Shown here in pieces: positions 1 through 8,932 of a DNA stretch of 64,000 nucleotides; position 1 is the stretch's first letter, and every line of letters begins with the position of its first letter. The notes below the pieces were generated by a model that was given only the letters and a program-made list of their open reading frames with translations, ran no database searches and was not told where the DNA came from. Where the stretch lies: the NCBI RefSeq assembly GCF_003610295.1, contig NZ_RAPV01000001.1, forward strand, positions 3,968,001 to 4,032,000. Direction: 5' to 3'. The position numbers were made by a program, and so were the translations under genes. The DNA is from Paraburkholderia sp. BL23I1N1. GTDB lineage: Bacteria; Pseudomonadota; Gammaproteobacteria; Burkholderiales; Burkholderiaceae.

Positions 1-176
1 TAGTTGACCAGATCGGCCTCATGCATCCCGTCCACACTGATCAGCAAGACATGCTTGTACTGCTGGTTGTGGTGATCGCCATCATGATCCTGCGCTCTCG
101 CGGCCATGCTCGCGAACGCCAGCACGCTTGCGCTGAATATTGCACCGACTCCAAACCACTTCCTGATCTCTTCCAT
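1..176 (-). CDS. Alkaline phosphatase/phosphodiesterase-family protein, 5' part only
   Basis: The first 58 codons of a gene that runs off the left edge. The ATG is at 174-176 and is preceded by a GAGG-type ribosome site. The product starts with a signal peptide (basic start, hydrophobic stretch, then Ala-Arg-Ala-Gln), followed by a His/Asp-rich linker and the motif HVLLISVDGMHEADL. This Asp-containing strand begins the metal-binding core of the alkaline phosphatase/nucleotide pyrophosphatase superfamily. The enzyme would be exported. The catalytic Ser/Thr and the rest of the metal site lie outside the window, so the substrate cannot be judged. Confidence 0.7.
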   Translation of the reverse strand, partial: MEEIRKWFGVGAIFSASVLAFASMAARAQDHDGDHHNQQYKHVLLISVDGMHEADLVN

Positions 177-469
177 TTTTCACCTCGTAATTGATTGGGA
201 ACGATCGTGCCCAACGAAGGGTAAGGATTGAAATGAGAAAGTCCTGTGAAGCGTTGCTTTCGATTATCTTCCGAGAGGGGCCAGAAGGCTCAAGGGGCGT
301 GCGTTTGAGAGTTTGTAAGGATTTGTATCAACGAGGTAAGACATGGGAGAAGGACAGCAGCAGCCTTGCTGCGAGTCAACGTCGTTTGCCCTTCGAGAGC
401 ACGCCCTATGGCTGGAAAAAACTGAACGTCCCTCGATGTGCCAGCCCGGTGTAAGTACGCCCTGGACGT

Positions 470-1303
470 TCAACCGTCCGTCGAACGGGTGAGGGGTTCC
501 CACTGTGTGATCTCATCGGCGAGCGCGGACAGCTTCGCTCGCACCAGACCCAGTGCATCACTGCCTAGGAGCAGGTGCGCCGGCGGCGCCTCGCTGGCGA
601 TGGCGGCCAGCATCGCGCGCGCAGCCTTCACGGGATCCCCGGTCTGCTTGCCGCTTTTCTCTTCGCGCGCTTGCCGGATCGGGTCGAACAGGGCGTCGTA
701 GTCCGGAATCGAACGCGGTGTGCGGATCATCGAGCGCCCGGCCCAGTCAGTGCGGAACGAACCCGGCGCGACGGCGGTCACGGAGATGCCGAACGGTTTG
801 ACTTCCTTGCCGAGCACTTCGGAGATGCCTTCCAGCGCGAACTTGCTGCCGCAGTAATACGCGATGCCCGGCATCGTGATGAAGCCGCCCATTGAAGTCA
901 GGTTGAGAATATGTCCGCGGCGACGCTCGCGCATGTAGGGCAGGACGGCTTTCATCATCGCGACAGCGCCGAACACGTTCACGTCGAACTGCCTGCGCAT
1001 CTCGCTCAGCGGCGATTCCTCCATCACACCCTCGTGACCGTACCCGGCGTTGTTGACGAGCACGTCGACCGGGCCGATCGTGGTCTCGATATCGGCGACG
1101 ACGCCATCGATGGCGTCGAAGTCGGTCACGTCGAGTATCCAACCCAGAGCCCGATTCGGGGCGAGTGCTTCGAACGCCTGTTTCGCCTGTTCGCTTCGTA
1201 CTGTGCCGACCACGCGATGACCGGCGGCGATCGCTTCCTGGGCCAGCGCGCGGCCGAAACCGCTGCTGACGCCCGTAATGAGCAACGTCTTTGTAGATGA
1301 CAT
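470..1303 (-). CDS. SDR-family oxidoreductase
   Basis: A 277-residue classical short-chain dehydrogenase. The Rossmann nucleotide-binding motif TGVSSGFG is at about residues 11-18, the NNAG motif at about 86-89, and the catalytic triad is formed by a Ser near residue 140 and the Y-x-x-x-K of YYCGSK at about 154-159. The NAD(P)-dependent substrate is unknown. The C-terminal 70 residues resemble the oxidoreductases usually annotated as SDR family NAD(P)-dependent oxidoreductase. It is transcribed divergently from the AraC-type gene at 1416, with about 110 bp between them, which suggests the AraC protein controls it. Confidence 0.88.
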   Translation of the reverse strand: MSSTKTLLITGVSSGFGRALAQEAIAAGHRVVGTVRSEQAKQAFEALAPNRALGWILDVTDFDAIDGVVADIETTIGPVDVLVNNAGYGHEGVMEESPLSEMRRQFDVNVFGAVAMMKAVLPYMRERRRGHILNLTSMGGFITMPGIAYYCGSKFALEGISEVLGKEVKPFGISVTAVAPGSFRTDWAGRSMIRTPRSIPDYDALFDPIRQAREEKSGKQTGDPVKAARAMLAAIASEAPPAHLLLGSDALGLVRAKLSALADEITQWEPLTRSTDG

Positions 1304-1415
1304 GGAACCGCTCCAGAAGAAACAATGGGAGTTACATCGTATGCGTTTGCCCGTTGGTGTTTGAGGTCTTATATTCTGTTTTTATTGCCTAATCCTCTGA
1401 GACGAGCAAAATTTC

Positions 1416-2381
1416 GTGAAACAGATTGAGCGCAGCCAACCGCCTTCCAGAGCGGATCAGCAACGTATGGTGACTTTGCTCCAGGCGCTGGCGCCGGAGG
1501 AGGGATACAACCTCACGGCCATGCCCGACGTGCGTGTTTTGCGTTCGAACCGGCCGCTCTCCCGCACGCCGGTTTTGTACGATCCCGGCATCGTGATTGT
1601 TTGTCAGGGATGCAAACGGGGCTATTTCGGCGAACAGGTTTACCTGTACGACGAGCAACACTACCTGGCGGTAGCGGTGCCGGTGCCGTTTACGATGGAA
1701 ACCGATGCGACGCCCACGAACCCTTTGCTGGCCATCTACATGCACCTCGATTTTCAGGTAGCGGCCGAGTTGATGATCCAGATCGATCGCGGCCGTATGC
1801 CGGCAGAGGAGGGCGCGCCGCCGCAAAGCATGATGTCCAGCCCGATGGACCCTGCGCTGCGAGCGTCCGTGTTGCGCTTCCTGGAGGCGATGAACCAGCC
1901 GCTCGAAGCCGCCGTCCTCGGCCCGGCGCTGGTACGCGAACTGTATTTCCGCGTGCTGACGGGCGCACAGGGCAATGCCATGCGCGCGGCTTTGGCCATG
2001 CAGGGGCAGTTCGGCAAGATCGGGAAGGCGTTGCGCCGCATCCACGCCACCTACGCGCAGCCGCTCGATCTTGCGCAACTGGCCAGTGAGGCCGGCATGA
2101 GCGTGCCCACGTTTCATAGCCATTTCAAGGCCATCACGCAGACGTCGCCCATGCAGTACGTGAAGTCCACGCGCTTGCATCAGGCTCGTCTGCTCATGGT
2201 GCGCCAGGACATGACCGCGGAGGCTGCGAGCCATGCTGTGGGCTATGTGAGCCCTTCGCAGTTCAACCGGGAGTTCAAACGGCTTTTTGGGCTCACACCC
2301 GCGGCGGAGACGAAGCGCATGCGCGAGAGCTTTGCCATTCCGCCCGCGCACGCGAAGTCGGACTACGTCTCATCTCACTGA
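1416..2381 (+). CDS. AraC-family transcriptional regulator (AraC_N type)
   Basis: A 321-residue regulator with a GTG start at 1416. The N-terminal half has the AraC_N cupin-like pattern (YDPGIVIVCQGCKRGYFG, then a Y-L-AVAVPVPF strand). The C-terminal 110 residues carry two helix-turn-helix units (LAQLASEAGMSVPTFHSHFK and the AAxxVGYxSPSQFNREFKRLFG signature). This class commonly regulates a neighbouring oxidoreductase in response to a small molecule, and it diverges from the SDR gene. The effector is unknown. Confidence 0.9.
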   Translation: MKQIERSQPPSRADQQRMVTLLQALAPEEGYNLTAMPDVRVLRSNRPLSRTPVLYDPGIVIVCQGCKRGYFGEQVYLYDEQHYLAVAVPVPFTMETDATPTNPLLAIYMHLDFQVAAELMIQIDRGRMPAEEGAPPQSMMSSPMDPALRASVLRFLEAMNQPLEAAVLGPALVRELYFRVLTGAQGNAMRAALAMQGQFGKIGKALRRIHATYAQPLDLAQLASEAGMSVPTFHSHFKAITQTSPMQYVKSTRLHQARLLMVRQDMTAEAASHAVGYVSPSQFNREFKRLFGLTPAAETKRMRESFAIPPAHAKSDYVSSH

Positions 2382-2459
2382 ATTTTGCCGGCTAGCGATG
2401 TCACGGCAGCCATTGCGGTTTCCGACTCGCTACCGGGGCACATGCTTTTCAATGACCGA

Positions 2460-3290
2460 TCACTGCTTCGCCTCCATTGGCTGGCCAAGCACGAATGGGC
2501 CGCCCTGAAAGCGTTGTGCGGGATCGTCGCGCAAGTCGCTCGGTGCGGTCGCGGGGAAACGTTCTGCGAACTGCGCTGCGCTGTCACGCGGGTTGAAGCC
2601 GAGGAAGCCGGCTTTCGTGTTGTCCCACCACTTGACCGGATTGTTCGACGCGCCGTACACGACCACGTGCCCGACGCGGTTCGTGAATAGCGAGCACCGC
2701 ACAAGTTCGATGAAGTCGCGGTAGCTAAGATAGGTGACGAGCATGCGCGGGTTCTTCGGCTCTTCGAACGACGAGCCGATTCGCAGGCACACCGTCTCGA
2801 TGCCAAAACGATCGTAGTAGTAGCGGGAGAGCGCCTCGCCGAAGCACTTCGTGACGCCGTAGAGGCTGTCCGGGCGCTGCGGCGCGTCGGCGTCGAGCAC
2901 TTCGGTGACCGGATGAAAACCGATCGCATGATTGGAGCTCGCGAACACGACACGCTTCACACCGTGCTTGCGCGCGGCCTCATACACGTTGTATGTGCCG
3001 GCAATGTTCGCTCCGAGCAGATCGTCGAACGGGGCGTCGACGGAGATACCGCCGAGATGCACGATCGCATCGACGCCCTCGACGAGTTGCATCACCGCCG
3101 GCCGATCCGCCAGATCGACGATGCTCGTTTCCTCGTGCGGCGCAGGTTCGCCGAGCTGCGCGATGTCGCTCACGCGCACGACGTCGGCCCAATGGGCGAG
3201 CGCGCCGCGCAGCTGGCGGCCCAGGTTGCCGGCTGCGCCGGTCAGCAGCAGACGCCGGAAGGGCTTGGACGCTGTGACTGTTTGGCTCAT
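2460..3290 (-). CDS. udh: Uronate dehydrogenase
   Basis: A 276-residue extended-type SDR/epimerase-fold protein. It has TGAAGNLG at about residues 17-24, an Asp-x-Ala strand for NAD selectivity, the SSNHAIGF segment typical of uronate dehydrogenases, and the catalytic YGVTK at about 144-148. Such enzymes oxidise D-galacturonate or D-glucuronate to the aldarolactone with NAD+, the first step of the oxidative uronate pathway. The start is supported by AAGGAG 9 bp upstream. A perfect operator palindrome lies 27 bp upstream of the start codon, and the divergent LacI gene follows, so repression by that LacI protein is likely. Genes for the later steps (lactonase, aldarate dehydratase) are not in the window. 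Confidence 0.92.
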   Translation of the reverse strand: MSQTVTASKPFRRLLLTGAAGNLGRQLRGALAHWADVVRVSDIAQLGEPAPHEETSIVDLADRPAVMQLVEGVDAIVHLGGISVDAPFDDLLGANIAGTYNVYEAARKHGVKRVVFASSNHAIGFHPVTEVLDADAPQRPDSLYGVTKCFGEALSRYYYDRFGIETVCLRIGSSFEEPKNPRMLVTYLSYRDFIELVRCSLFTNRVGHVVVYGASNNPVKWWDNTKAGFLGFNPRDSAAQFAERFPATAPSDLRDDPAQRFQGGPFVLGQPMEAKQ

Positions 3291-3316
3291 AAAAGAACTC
3301 CTTGAAAATGATCTTT

Positions 3317-3330
3317 AGAAAACGTTTTCT
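3317..3330. promoter_or_regulatory. LacI-type operator O1 (udh)
   Basis: The perfect 14-bp palindrome AGAAAACGTTTTCT, upstream of udh. It is nearly identical to three other sites at 3452, 5877 and 5986, and has the central CG typical of LacI/GalR-family operators. Confidence 0.8.
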
Positions 3331-3451
3331 GAACGAGAACGATGAAGGAGATTCAGCGCGGATTGCCGGATACACCGCTATCAGACAGCGATTGCAACAA
3401 ATGACATTCGCCTGCCTGACCGCGCTTTCTGCGACAATCGGGAAACAAAAG

Positions 3452-3465
3452 AGAAAACGTTACCT
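3452..3465. promoter_or_regulatory. LacI-type operator O2 (regulator autocontrol)
   Basis: AGAAAACGTTACCT, one intact half-site plus a degenerate half. It ends 5 bp before the ATG of the LacI gene, so bound repressor would block its own expression. Confidence 0.6.
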
Positions 3466-3470
3466 TCTGC

Positions 3471-4463
3471 ATGAAAAAACTTTCCCCAACTATTCGCGAC
3501 GTTGCCGCGGCGGCCGGCGTGTCGGTCGCCACGGTGTCCAAGTACATGAACGGTGCGCAGCGCTTCTCCGCACCGGTCGAGGCGCGCCTGAAGGTTGCGA
3601 TCGAGGAACTCGGCTACCGCTCGAATCCGCTTGCGCGGTCGATGATCACCGGCCGCTCCCGCACCATCGGGCTGACCATTCTTGACATCAGCAATCCGCA
3701 CTTCACGAGCGTCGTGAAAGGCGCCAACCGCGTCGCGCTGCGGCACGACTACACGCTGCTGCTCGTCGACACCGACGAAAACCAGGCGCGCGAGCGCCCC
3801 CTGATCGAAGCACTCGCGCAGCGCGTTGACGGCCTGATCGTCAGCTCGCGGATGCCCGACGACGAGGCGCAGTGGCTGCTTGATCTCGGCAAGCCACTTG
3901 TGCTGTTGAGGCGCAGCGAGGCGCTGCCGATTCCGAGCGTCGGTATCGACAACCGGCTCGCAACCTACATGGTCGCGCGGCATCTGCTGAACCTTGGACA
4001 TCGTCACATCGCCTACCTTGGTTTCGGGCAGGCTCGCATCAATGACGAGCGCATTCGCGGTGCGCGCGAGTGTCTTGAGGAAGGCGGCCTCACGCTCGAC
4101 GTCTACGACGCTCACGCGCCGACCGCGCGCGCCGGCCAGGACGCGTGCTCGCGCATGATGCTCGGTCCGCGCAGGCCGCAGGCGGTGATCTGCTACAACG
4201 ACCTGATCGCGCTCGGCTTCATGAAAGAGGCGGTGTCGCTCGGCATCAAGGTGCCGCACGAGCTGTCGGTAACCGGTGTCGACAACGTCCCGTACGGCGA
4301 GTACGCAGCGCCCGCGCTCACCACCGTCGATATTCAGAGCGAGAAAATGGGCGAGCTCGCGATGCAAAAGCTCATCGACGCGCTCGCGGGCCATGCGGAG
4401 GCTGGGCATTCGGTGTTCGAGCCGAGGCTCATCGTCCGTGAATCGACAGCGGCCCGCGGCTGA
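3471..4463 (+). CDS. LacI-family repressor of the uronate regulon
   Basis: A 330-residue LacI/GalR regulator. The N-terminal helix-turn-helix is TIRDVAAAAGVSVATVSKYM (about residues 5-24), followed by the hinge segment and a periplasmic-binding-protein-like effector domain (residues 60-325). It sits between udh and the hexuronate-type transporter. Matching palindromes stand before udh, before this gene, and twice between the transporter and the lipoprotein gene, so it probably represses all four units until a uronate or aldarate binds. No clear Shine-Dalgarno is visible; the operator occupies that position. Confidence 0.9.
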   Translation: MKKLSPTIRDVAAAAGVSVATVSKYMNGAQRFSAPVEARLKVAIEELGYRSNPLARSMITGRSRTIGLTILDISNPHFTSVVKGANRVALRHDYTLLLVDTDENQARERPLIEALAQRVDGLIVSSRMPDDEAQWLLDLGKPLVLLRRSEALPIPSVGIDNRLATYMVARHLLNLGHRHIAYLGFGQARINDERIRGARECLEEGGLTLDVYDAHAPTARAGQDACSRMMLGPRRPQAVICYNDLIALGFMKEAVSLGIKVPHELSVTGVDNVPYGEYAAPALTTVDIQSEKMGELAMQKLIDALAGHAEAGHSVFEPRLIVRESTAARG

Positions 4464-4477
4464 CGCGTCTCACGCTT

Positions 4478-5755
4478 TCACGCGTTGAGCTTCGCGGGCG
4501 CCATGCGCGGCGTCAGCATCTGCATGACGGCAAGGGCGACGAGGTAGGCAAGCGCGCCTATCGCGAACAGCACCCAGTAGTGGCCGGTGCGTTGCAGGAC
4601 CTGACCGATCACCTCCGAGAACAGCACCGCTCCGATCGAGCCCGCCATCCCGCCAATGCCGACCACCGCGCCCAATGCGCGCTTCGGGAAGAGATCGGAG
4701 GCGGTGGTGAAGAGGTTCGCGGACCAGCCCTGATGCGCTGCCGCCGCCAGCCCGACGATCGCGACGGCACCCCAGAGGTTGTCGACTTGTGAGACGAACG
4801 CGATCGGCAGCACGCAGCACGCGCAGATCAGCATCGCTGTCTTGCGCGCGGCGTTCACGCTCCATCCGGCGCGCAGGAGCGCCGAAGAGAGCCAGCCGCC
4901 GCCGATGCTGCCGACAGTCGTCATTGCATAGATGCAGACGAGCGGCAGACCGATGTGCTGCATGTCCATGCCGCGCGACTCGTTAAGCCACTTCGGCAGC
5001 CAGAACAGATAGAACCACCACACCGGATCGGTCAGGAACTTACCGATCAGGAACGCCCACGTCTGGCGCTTTCTGATCAGCACGCCCCAGCCCGGCGCGC
5101 GGGCGTTCACGTTGGCGGCATCGAGCGTTTCGACTTCGTCCTGCGTTTGCTCCACGGAGCTCGGGTCGGCAGACCGGTAGAGCGCGAACCATACGGCCAG
5201 CCAGACGATGCCCACCGCCCCGATGATCACGAACGCCGCACGCCAGCCGAACGCCAGCGCGAGCGGCGGGATGATGGCGGGCGCGAACACCGCGCCGACA
5301 TTCGCGCCAGAGTTGAAGATGCCGGTTGCCAGCGCACGTTCGCGGCGCGGGAACCATTCGGCCGTCGCCTTGATGGCGGCCGGGAAGTTGCCGCCCTCGC
5401 CGATGCCGAGCAGCGCACGCACCATGGCGAAGCCGGTCACCGAGCCGACCGCCGCATGCAACACCGCGGCCAGGCTCCAGATCAGCATGGCGAGCGCGTA
5501 CGAAATGCGTGTGCCCAGCCAGTCGACGATACGGCCGAAGCACAGCAGGCCGACCGCGTAGAACGCCGAGAAGGCGATCACGATGCGGCCGTACTGCACT
5601 TGGGTCCAGCCGATGTCGTGCTGCAGAAGCGGCGCGAGCAGACCGAGAATCTGGCGGTCCATGTAGTTGATCACGGTCGCAAAGAAGAGTAACGCGCAGA
5701 CCGTCCAGCGATAGCGGCTGGCGACGCGGGCGAGGCCGATGACGGCAGTTTGCAT
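4478..5755 (-). CDS. MFS transporter, hexuronate type (ACS family)
   Basis: A 425-residue, 12-helix major facilitator of the anion:cation symporter family. It has the family signature INYMDRQILGLLAP in helix 1, the GIGEGGNFPAAIKATAEWFP segment typical of ExuT/GudP-like carriers in helix 4-5, and a basic loop ERALATGIFNSGA. It would import hexuronate or aldarate with protons. GGAGAC precedes the ATG. It converges on the LacI gene with a 14-bp gap. A perfect 14-bp operator lies about 120 bp upstream, which puts it in the same regulon as udh and supports a uronate substrate. Confidence 0.85.
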   Translation of the reverse strand: MQTAVIGLARVASRYRWTVCALLFFATVINYMDRQILGLLAPLLQHDIGWTQVQYGRIVIAFSAFYAVGLLCFGRIVDWLGTRISYALAMLIWSLAAVLHAAVGSVTGFAMVRALLGIGEGGNFPAAIKATAEWFPRRERALATGIFNSGANVGAVFAPAIIPPLALAFGWRAAFVIIGAVGIVWLAVWFALYRSADPSSVEQTQDEVETLDAANVNARAPGWGVLIRKRQTWAFLIGKFLTDPVWWFYLFWLPKWLNESRGMDMQHIGLPLVCIYAMTTVGSIGGGWLSSALLRAGWSVNAARKTAMLICACCVLPIAFVSQVDNLWGAVAIVGLAAAAHQGWSANLFTTASDLFPKRALGAVVGIGGMAGSIGAVLFSEVIGQVLQRTGHYWVLFAIGALAYLVALAVMQMLTPRMAPAKLNA

Positions 5756-5876
5756 TTAAGTCTCCGTTGCGCGGCGTCGCTTGTCGCGCCGCGCTATATG
5801 CCATTGACCGGGAGGAGCGCCAAGGCCCGCGATGCATGGCACTGCGGCGGCGCTACGCCCAAAACGCATCCAATTT

Positions 5877-5890
5877 GGAAAACGTTTTCC
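5877..5890. promoter_or_regulatory. LacI-type operator O3 (transporter/lipoprotein intergenic)
   Basis: The perfect palindrome GGAAAACGTTTTCC, next to an AT-rich stretch in the intergenic region between the divergent transporter and lipoprotein genes. It is placed to control the transporter and perhaps both genes. Confidence 0.78.
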
Positions 5891-5985
5891 TATAGTATAA
5901 GATTTCCAATGCCTTGGAAAGACCTTGTTTTACCTAGTCTTGTGCGCGGTGCGTCAATGGTGAGACCATCTCGCCCTGATGTTGA

Positions 5986-5999
5986 GTTAAACGTTTTCT
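5986..5999. promoter_or_regulatory. LacI-type operator O4 (lipoprotein side)
   Basis: GTTAAACGTTTTCT, a 14-bp near-palindrome 109 bp downstream of O3 (centre to centre) and 180 bp before the lipoprotein ATG. The spacing would allow looping between two repressor dimers. Confidence 0.65.
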
Positions 6000-6178
6000 T
6001 TCGCATCCGCAGCGATCTGTGTCAGGTCGGGATGGTGCGACGTCTACGGACATCGGACGGGCGCAGCGGGCGGAATGCGGAGGCGTTCATGCCGGCGCGA
6101 ACAGATGGGAACGAACAGCGGACACGCTTGTGAAATCGCTAGTTTCAGCATCGATCCACCTACAATCAGGAGACAAAA

Positions 6179-8326
6179 ATGCGTTCATCGCGAAAATCAT
6201 CCGTTGGTTTGGCGTTCAGTACACTGACGCTTTTTCTCGTCAGTGCATGCGGCGGCGGCGTGAATGGCGGTCCGAATACTCCCGTTTCTTCCGCGGCCAC
6301 GGTTTCTCTGCACGGAATTGTCTATGGCGCGACGGATACGAGCGTCCCGTCAGGAGCCGGCGTGCCCATCACCGCGATGGGACAGATGAGAGCACTCTTT
6401 GACCTCATCAAGAAGGCGCCGGATTTCACGCAAGTGGTGATGGACCTTGGCGACGGCAGCCCCGTGCACGTGCTCGATACCAATACGGGCGATAAATTTC
6501 TGCCAGGCAAGCTGGCGCTCGGGCTGTCGTACATATTGATCGATATGAAGACGAAAGGAGATCCGAAATATTCGGATTACCTCGCGACGTATCAAAAGAT
6601 AACGACCGCGATGATGACGCAGACGAGCGGCGCCAACTACACGTATGCCAATACGTCCTGGGGCGAGTACTACTACCTCGTTGCGCTCAATAATTTCAAA
6701 GCGCACGGTATGCTCAACGAGGTCTTCAGTGACGCCATGCTGGCTACGCTGCAAAATCGCCTGACCTTCTGCGATATGTTCGGTGCGGATGCGAGCGGCA
6801 TGAAGAATACGTGCCCCGCCACAGGGACGATCGACGTTGCATCGCTCAATACCGCGCAGAATTACTATGCCGTCTCTTACGGTATTGCGGGGCTGAGACA
6901 GAAACTCGGATGGAGCAATCCGACTTTCTTTTCCGCCACCGACCCGACTGTGGCGTCGAAAGGCGCGCGCGACGCGCTTCTGTACACGCTCACGAATCAC
7001 ATTGGAAAAGACTCGTCCGGCGGTTTTTCCGACGAGGCCTCGAATACCCATACGACCTATTACGATCAGGCACGCTTCGATCGATACAGCACGTTGCTCA
7101 TTGGCGAAGTTGTTGAGCGAACGTTCGAAATGGGCAATGAGGCCAATCTAACGCCCGAATTGAAATCCTATCTGCGCAAGTCAGTCGATCTCATTCTTCC
7201 CCAGCTCAACGCAGACGGCCAGGGTTTCAACTATGGCAGGTCCATCGGGCCGTACGGGGACTCCGCCTTTATGGAAATTCTGACTGCCGCGGCAAATGCC
7301 GGCGTATTGTCCGCCCAGGAAATGCAGGTGGCCTATTCGTTTATCTATAAGGCGGCTTATCGCTTTGACACGTTCTGGTACGACCCGACTCTGCCCACGC
7401 CTTCGGTGAATATGTGGGTCAAAGGGCGCGGCACCGATGCGTATCGCGGCAAACCTCGAGTCATGGGTGAGAATTTCAGCCTTTTACACCAGTACATGTA
7501 CGTGAATGCCTGGTGGAACAAACTCGGTTTTGGTGGCGCGGCGCCCATGTCTGATTCCGATTTGCAAGCCTGGCTGGACGCGAGGCCGCATTACACGCTC
7601 ACCTGGTACAACTTGCCCACCGATACGGCTCACCCGTACAGCGCGGCGCTCATTACGGTGCGCGACGGCAAGCGCGTCATCAATCTCAACTTGAGCCAGG
7701 CACCTGACTACAATTCGTACTCGCCTTATTACCCGACGCCGTTCTCCGACAAGCTGATTTATGGCACAACGGATCTGGGCTATGCGTTGCTGATTCCGCA
7801 GGTTTCCTATAACGGGAAAACCTACATTCCGGTTACGTACTATAAAAACCTGAATGTTCAGGAAACCAACGGCCAGGTGGTCGTCACTTTCGACACGGCC
7901 AAATTCCGGCAGGCCGTCAAGAATGCAACCTATGCCACGGATATCGACCTGCAGGTCCACACGGTTCTTACGTTTGGTCAAGGCACGCTGACGCGAACCG
8001 ATACGCTGAGTTCTGGAACATTGACCGGCAACATCGCGGTCGAGACGGACTTCACGTCTTTTGCGGATTTCCAGAACACCACAGCGAATAGCGATGGTTT
8101 CTCGGTTAAGTATGCCAATAGTAATGCGACCAGCTATGGCACTACGGGTTTTGACAGTTGTGCTCTGTCTAACTTCGACATGGCGGCCGGAGTGACCAAT
8201 CCGTTGTCGACCACGCCGATCGGGCAGTTGCATTCGAACTTTGCCTGTACGACGCGCCCCTTCGCACTCAACGCGGGAAGCAATCGTACGTTCACCTGGA
8301 CACTGAAGTACGCCGGTTCGAATTGA
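6179..8326 (+). CDS. Secreted lipoprotein in the uronate regulon, candidate polysaccharide lyase
   Basis: A 715-residue protein with AGGAG before the ATG. Residues 1-24 form a lipoprotein signal ending in VSAC, then GGG, so it should be anchored in a membrane facing the periplasm or outside. Residues 50-470 are rich in helices, aromatic residues and repeated Tyr/Trp/Asn patterns, including YGRSIGPYGDSAF at about 353-365. Residues 480-715 look like beta-sandwich (alternating strands, Thr/Asn rich). An alpha-toroid followed by a beta-sandwich is the fold order of several polysaccharide lyases (for example heparinase II/III-type and PL8-type), but I do not recognise a named family. Operators shared with udh and the uronate transporter suggest it releases uronates from a polymer. 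The enzymatic role is inference. Confidence 0.6.
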   Translation: MRSSRKSSVGLAFSTLTLFLVSACGGGVNGGPNTPVSSAATVSLHGIVYGATDTSVPSGAGVPITAMGQMRALFDLIKKAPDFTQVVMDLGDGSPVHVLDTNTGDKFLPGKLALGLSYILIDMKTKGDPKYSDYLATYQKITTAMMTQTSGANYTYANTSWGEYYYLVALNNFKAHGMLNEVFSDAMLATLQNRLTFCDMFGADASGMKNTCPATGTIDVASLNTAQNYYAVSYGIAGLRQKLGWSNPTFFSATDPTVASKGARDALLYTLTNHIGKDSSGGFSDEASNTHTTYYDQARFDRYSTLLIGEVVERTFEMGNEANLTPELKSYLRKSVDLILPQLNADGQGFNYGRSIGPYGDSAFMEILTAAANAGVLSAQEMQVAYSFIYKAAYRFDTFWYDPTLPTPSVNMWVKGRGTDAYRGKPRVMGENFSLLHQYMYVNAWWNKLGFGGAAPMSDSDLQAWLDARPHYTLTWYNLPTDTAHPYSAALITVRDGKRVINLNLSQAPDYNSYSPYYPTPFSDKLIYGTTDLGYALLIPQVSYNGKTYIPVTYYKNLNVQETNGQVVVTFDTAKFRQAVKNATYATDIDLQVHTVLTFGQGTLTRTDTLSSGTLTGNIAVETDFTSFADFQNTTANSDGFSVKYANSNATSYGTTGFDSCALSNFDMAAGVTNPLSTTPIGQLHSNFACTTRPFALNAGSNRTFTWTLKYAGSN

Positions 8327-8338
8327 TCCTGTGAAGCG

Positions 8339-8362
8339 CGCCGGCCTTTATAAAGGCCGGCG
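8339..8362. terminator. Stem-loop after the lipoprotein gene
   Basis: A perfect 24-bp palindrome, 10 bp after the stop codon, with arms CGCCGGCCTTTA and TAAAGGCCGGCG. It lacks a following T tract, so it may act as a 3' mRNA-stabilising hairpin or a weak terminator. Confidence 0.55.
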
Positions 8363-8932
8363 TCGCCTGCTTCGGGCGAATAGCACCGAGCCCATTTCGA
8401 TCATCTCGATCAAAATTTTGTCAATTGCGGCGTTCTTGAGGTTGCCATAAGGACCGGCAAGAGACGATCGGAAAGTTTTCGATTGCGGCATAGCGCGCTA
8501 ACGGTCCGCGACGAGAGCGACATGCTCGTTGCCGTTGGCATGCAGTATTTCATTAGCATTACTATTATTTCAATTAGCTGATCGCATCGCCTCCGCACTA
8601 CAGGCCGACCATTCGGCTATCCGGCAGTGAACGACACGTCTTCTATCGATCCGCAAAAAATATTTCAATTCATTACGCGGACACAATTGCGGCATACAGG
8701 GCGATGCGTACAGCGCGGGACAAGGGCAGGTTATGCAGCTGGACGTCAAGTGCGGCCATCTGACGCCGGTAGCTGCTGGTATCGGAAACGCCTCCGCGCT
8801 GCAAGATCCGCACGGCGTTCTGTTCGTGGCGCTGTAAGACTAATAGGCCATCACCTTCCCGCTCTTTTTAAGCTTGTTGCAAGAAGAGTGGGAAGGCTCG
8901 CGCTAATTCCGCTTGGCGACCGACTTGCTTCC
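8363..8932. other. 570-bp stretch with no convincing intact gene
   Basis: AT-richer than its surroundings. It contains only short open frames; the one best resembling protein is listed separately at 8631-8837. Confidence 0.5.
8631..8837 (+). pseudogene. Possible gene remnant
   Basis: An open frame of 68 codons ending in TAA at 8835-8837, with no start codon near its beginning and no ribosome site at the internal ATG. The latter half (GQGQVMQLDVKCGHLTPVAA onward) reads like normal folded protein. No family recognised. It could be the 3' end of a lost gene or chance. Confidence 0.2.

Noticed and set aside
191..454. 87-codon plus-strand frame between the first two genes
   Set aside because: No ribosome site, mixed composition with no regular structure, and no recognisable motif. 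The 293-bp gap is treated as intergenic.
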